NCBI GenBank assembly: GCA_016302655.1
Contig: JAEDNF010000042.1
Span: forward strand, 1 to 9,663
Origin: Oscillospiraceae bacterium
GTDB taxonomy: Bacteria > Bacillota > Clostridia > Oscillospirales > Ruminococcaceae
Length of the DNA: 9,663 bases
Direction of reading: 5' to 3'
Part shown: positions 7,870 to 9,663 of the stretch, piece by piece
Layout of the letters: the number at the start of each line of letters is the position of its first letter
Position numbering within the stretch: the stretch's first letter is position 1
Position numbers and translations under genes: made by a program
The notes under the pieces: model-generated
Databases searched by the model: none
What the model was told of the DNA's origin: nothing
Seen by the model: only the letters and a program-made list of their open reading frames with translations

Positions 7870-8082
7870 TCAGAAATTAATGTTGTTAACTTCTGAATTT
7901 GCAAGCTGAATTTCCTTTTTAGGAATACGCTTTAAAGGAGAATATTCAAACTTTTTGCATGAATCGTATGACTTTACCACACCGAACTTTGAGCATTGAA
8001 TCTTATCATCGCCTAAAGCTGTGCCAAGTGCGCAGTATTTACAGGAAGGCTTGATATTGTTACCGAAAAGTTTCTTTTTCAT
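7870..8082 (-). CDS. Small conserved-looking four-cysteine protein, function unknown
   Basis: A basic 70-residue cytoplasmic protein without signal peptide or membrane segment. Four cysteines (C14, C17, C30, C42) in the order CX2C-X12-C-X11-C could bind zinc or an iron-sulfur cluster; this is inferred from spacing only. After the last cysteine comes KKFEYSPLKRIPKKE. I recall similar short proteins with a CxxC start and a PLKR-type basic end in clostridia, but know no function. The start is the ATG at 8080-8082: AAGGTGG (8091-8097) lies 8 nt upstream, while the in-frame GTG codons at 8089-8094 are inside or next to that site. It has its own extended -10 promoter and a strong terminator, so it is a single-gene unit. 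Confidence 0.8.
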   Translation of the reverse strand: MKKKLFGNNIKPSCKYCALGTALGDDKIQCSKFGVVKSYDSCKKFEYSPLKRIPKKEIQLANSEVNNINF

Positions 8083-8126
8083 ATAAAACACCACCTTGAA
8101 CTATTTAGCAAAATATATGTATTTGA

Positions 8127-8136
8127 GGCGTACGCC
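8127..8136. promoter_or_regulatory. Perfect 10-bp palindrome in the leader of the four-cysteine gene
   Basis: GGCGTACGCC is a perfect palindrome, GC-rich within an AT-rich spacer. It lies about 10-20 bases after the predicted transcription start and about 45 bases before the ATG. It could be an operator half-site pair or a small 5' hairpin; it is too short for a firm claim. Confidence 0.4.
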
Positions 8137-8151
8137 CTTCTATTTAGTTTC

Positions 8152-8180
8152 ATTATATCACATTCGTTTGAATAAATCCA
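8152..8180 (-). promoter_or_regulatory. Extended -10 promoter of the four-cysteine gene
   Basis: The - strand carries TGATATAAT (-10 box at 8152-8157 with TG extension). At 17 bases upstream there is only a weak -35, TGGATT (8175-8180), which is usual for extended -10 promoters. Transcription would start near 8145, giving a leader of about 60 nt. No good terminator separates it from the end of the YlbJ-like gene at 8198, so some read-through from there is possible. Confidence 0.6.
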
Positions 8181-8197
8181 GTATTTTTTGAAAAAAA

Positions 8198-9229
8198 TTA
8201 TAATTTTCTTAGTTTTCCCGCTTCAGACAGGATAATAACGGTCATGCACATTATGCAAACTGAAATAACGGGATTTGTAATAGTGATATCGTATTTATAT
8301 GCAAACACGCTTAACGATGGTGAATAACCCGATATATTCATTGTTATTTTGCAGATAAAAGCAGATAACAACGAAATGACTATGCGTGCCGCTATGAACT
8401 TGATTATTCCTACTTTGAATTCGGCGAGTGAAACAATCTGATAAATGACGCACAATCCTCCGAATGAAACTAACCCTGCCGACAGAATTACTGATGGTAT
8501 TATACTTGCTTGTTTTATGTTGGTTATCTCTATAGCTGTGCTTATAATATACGGTATGCTTATATTAATTAATTGTGACAGAATGAATTTTATAAGCTCT
8601 GCGGCACTGTTGAAAAGAAGTATTAATGATACTATTTTTATAAGCGAATTGATGCAGTCTTTAAGATATTCGTTTATTTTTATCGGTTTCAGACTGATGG
8701 CAAGCTTTTCAAATTGAGGAGTCTTGTTTTTTATGTTCATAATAATAGCCGCTGTTAGATTTGCCGTAAGGCAGGATATGAATATAATTATACCGGCGTT
8801 AACATCATTATATATTCCTATCCCTACTATACCTACAACAAACGCAGGACCGCTCGAAAAAAAGTAATATATAGATTTTTGTGCTTGTTCATTGTACTTT
8901 TGATCTTTCCTTATCAGTTCATTGAGAAGTTTTACTCCGATAGGATAGCCGCCGAACTGACTTATCAAAAACACTGCGAGCATATTACGGTCAAGTTTTA
9001 TTACATATCTGAAAATAATCCAGATTGGAGCAGTTATCACCTCACCGACTCCACTGCCTATCACAACCGATGCGAACAGCATAAAGCAAAACAGCGACGG
9101 TATCAGGCTGTCAAGGCAAGTGTCGGTGCATCTTCTTACTGTATCGGCTATTCCATTGCTGTCTGTTATCAGCATTGCTCCGATAGTAAGTGTCGATAAT
9201 GACAGTATTGCCGTTTTTATATATTTCAC
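8198..9229 (-). CDS. ylbJ: YlbJ-like sporulation integral membrane protein (Gate/nucleoside-recognition type)
   Basis: A very hydrophobic 343-residue protein with about eight predicted membrane segments. Two halves each carry a Gate-type signature: QFGGYPIGVKL at residues 91-101 and SFGGLCVIYQ at 255-264. This layout, with SSGPAFVVG (125-133) after the first signature, resembles YlbJ of Bacillus, an inner-membrane protein made in the mother cell and needed for sturdy spores; its transported molecule, if any, is not known to me. It is somewhat shorter than the roughly 400 residues of typical YlbJ. The start is GTG at 9227-9229, with GAGG (9237-9240) 7 nt upstream. It is divergent from yqfC, another sporulation gene, and a sigma-E-like promoter precedes it, which supports a sporulation role. 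A generic Gate-domain transporter is the main alternative. Confidence 0.75.
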   Translation of the reverse strand: MKYIKTAILSLSTLTIGAMLITDSNGIADTVRRCTDTCLDSLIPSLFCFMLFASVVIGSGVGEVITAPIWIIFRYVIKLDRNMLAVFLISQFGGYPIGVKLLNELIRKDQKYNEQAQKSIYYFFSSGPAFVVGIVGIGIYNDVNAGIIIFISCLTANLTAAIIMNIKNKTPQFEKLAISLKPIKINEYLKDCINSLIKIVSLILLFNSAAELIKFILSQLINISIPYIISTAIEITNIKQASIIPSVILSAGLVSFGGLCVIYQIVSLAEFKVGIIKFIAARIVISLLSAFICKITMNISGYSPSLSVFAYKYDITITNPVISVCIMCMTVIILSEAGKLRKL

Positions 9230-9269
9230 TATATCGCCTCACTTCTTTTTTGCTTGTACCTGCATATAG

Positions 9270-9297
9270 ATTATATGAAAGGGGCTGTGAAAAATGA
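9270..9297 (-). promoter_or_regulatory. Possible sigma-E promoter of the YlbJ-like gene
   Basis: The - strand shows TCATTTT (9291-9297), 13 bases, then CATATAAT (9270-9277). This is close to the Bacillus sigma-E pattern (KMATATT, 13-15 bases, CATACANT), with one mismatch in each box. Transcription would start near 9263 with a leader of about 33 nt holding the GAGG site. The -35 box overlaps the start codon of yqfC on the other strand. No equally good promoter for yqfC is visible: CATATAGA at 9263-9270 on the + strand has no matching -35 and lies very near the ribosome site. Confidence 0.45.
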
Positions 9298-9584
9298 ATG
9301 TAAACAAGTTGGCAGTCGGCTACGAAAATCTGAAAACAAGCATCTGTACACATTCTTATATTACAATTAAGGATGCACAGATGATAGAAATTGAGAGCTG
9401 TCGCAAGGTTCTTAAGTTTGAGGATAATATCGCAGAACTTGAGATACCGTGCGGTAAATTATCTATAGTAGGACTCGAACTGCGTATGAAAAATTTCGGA
9501 TTTGACAGTGTTAAGATATACGGCAAGCTCCATTCCATCGGTTTTGAAGAAATGAACAGCACAAAAACGGAGGATGTTAAGTGA
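9294..9584 (+). CDS. yqfC: Sporulation protein YqfC (YabP/YqfC family)
   Basis: A 96-residue protein of the YabP/YqfC family, made during spore formation. The family pattern is a run of short beta strands, seen here as YITIKDAQMIEIESCRKVL, then the ELEIPCGKLSIVGLELRMK strand with its conserved G-x-L-x-I-x-G core, then a final DSVKIYGKLHSIGFE strand. AAAGGGG (9278-9284) lies 9 nt before the ATG. The stop overlaps the yqfD start in a GTGA arrangement, the classical yqfC-yqfD order of spore formers. In Bacillus the pair is under the mother-cell factor sigma-E; this is carried over from family knowledge. The N-terminal 20 residues are not distinctive. Confidence 0.85.
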   Translation: MNVNKLAVGYENLKTSICTHSYITIKDAQMIEIESCRKVLKFEDNIAELEIPCGKLSIVGLELRMKNFGFDSVKIYGKLHSIGFEEMNSTKTEDVK

Positions 9585-9663
9585 GAAAAAAATATCACGG
9601 TTTTACGGCATCATATATTAGGATAACAGGTCTCGGCGGATTTCAGGAAAAGTTTATCAGCGA
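9581..9663 (+). CDS. yqfD: Sporulation protein YqfD, 3'-truncated by the window edge
   Basis: Only the first 27 codons are visible. They start with GTG at 9581, with CGGAGGA (9568-9574) 6 nt before, and overlap the yqfC stop by 4 nt. The peptide VRKKYHGFTASYIRITGLGG, then FQEKFIS, fits the start of YqfD, whose first domain begins with a G-Y/F-x-x-x-x-x-G strand and an E-R/K-F-I helix. YqfD is a membrane protein of the sporulation programme. The call relies on the short peptide plus the position after yqfC. Confidence 0.75.
   Translation, partial: MRKKYHGFTASYIRITGLGGFQEKFIS

Noticed and set aside
8165..8200. A possible terminator behind the YlbJ-like gene
   Set aside because: Only a short A/T-only inverted repeat around a TTTTTT/AAAAAA run is present, with no GC pairs, so it would be too weak to call.
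8879..9199. A 106-residue open frame on the + strand opposite the YlbJ-like gene
   Set aside because: It runs antisense to the clear membrane-protein frame and its translation shows no recognisable domain.

Overview
The window looks like chromosomal DNA from a spore-forming clostridium, probably an Oscillospiraceae/Ruminococcaceae-type gut bacterium. It is moderately AT-rich, has strong purine-rich ribosome binding sites, AT-rich spacers and hairpin terminators. The gene set fits as well: FtsK/SpoIIIE translocase, YgiQ radical SAM protein, a Cys-lipobox sugar-binding protein, and YlbJ-, YqfC- and YqfD-like sporulation proteins. The lineage is inferred from gene content and style, not from a search.

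Left part (1-5551, + strand): a tightly packed four-gene run. It holds the 3' part of a FtsK/SpoIIIE translocase, a YgiQ-type radical SAM enzyme starting 18 nt later, a membrane-anchored ComEC-type metallo-beta-lactamase-fold protein whose start lies 92 nt inside the YgiQ gene, and a small DUF3006 protein overlapping its neighbour by 14 nt. The run ends in a perfect 15-bp hairpin that contains the last stop codon. A second hairpin follows and can end transcription from both sides.

Middle part (5552-8160, - strand): an orphan lipoprotein of the family 1 ABC solute-binding proteins, with a recognisable promoter and a LacI/CcpA-type operator in its leader. No permease or ATPase gene accompanies it here. 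Just upstream lies the 3' remnant (about 115 codons) of a second, closely related binding protein. The two copies differ mainly at synonymous positions, so the remnant probably derives from a formerly functional paralogue. Next comes a gene for a 70-residue four-cysteine protein of unknown function, with its own extended -10 promoter and terminator.

Right part (8198-9663): a divergent pair of sporulation-related units. A YlbJ-like multi-spanning Gate-type membrane protein reads leftwards. A yqfC gene and the start of yqfD read rightwards with a 4-nt GTGA overlap. Only 64 bp separate the two units, and a sigma-E-like promoter for the ylbJ-like gene appears to overlap the yqfC start. No tRNA, rRNA, CRISPR array, transposase or phage gene was seen. 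I found no convincing undescribed multi-gene system. The best leads are the truncated binding-protein paralogue, the overlapping YgiQ/MBL genes, the MBL-DUF3006 pair and the small cysteine protein.
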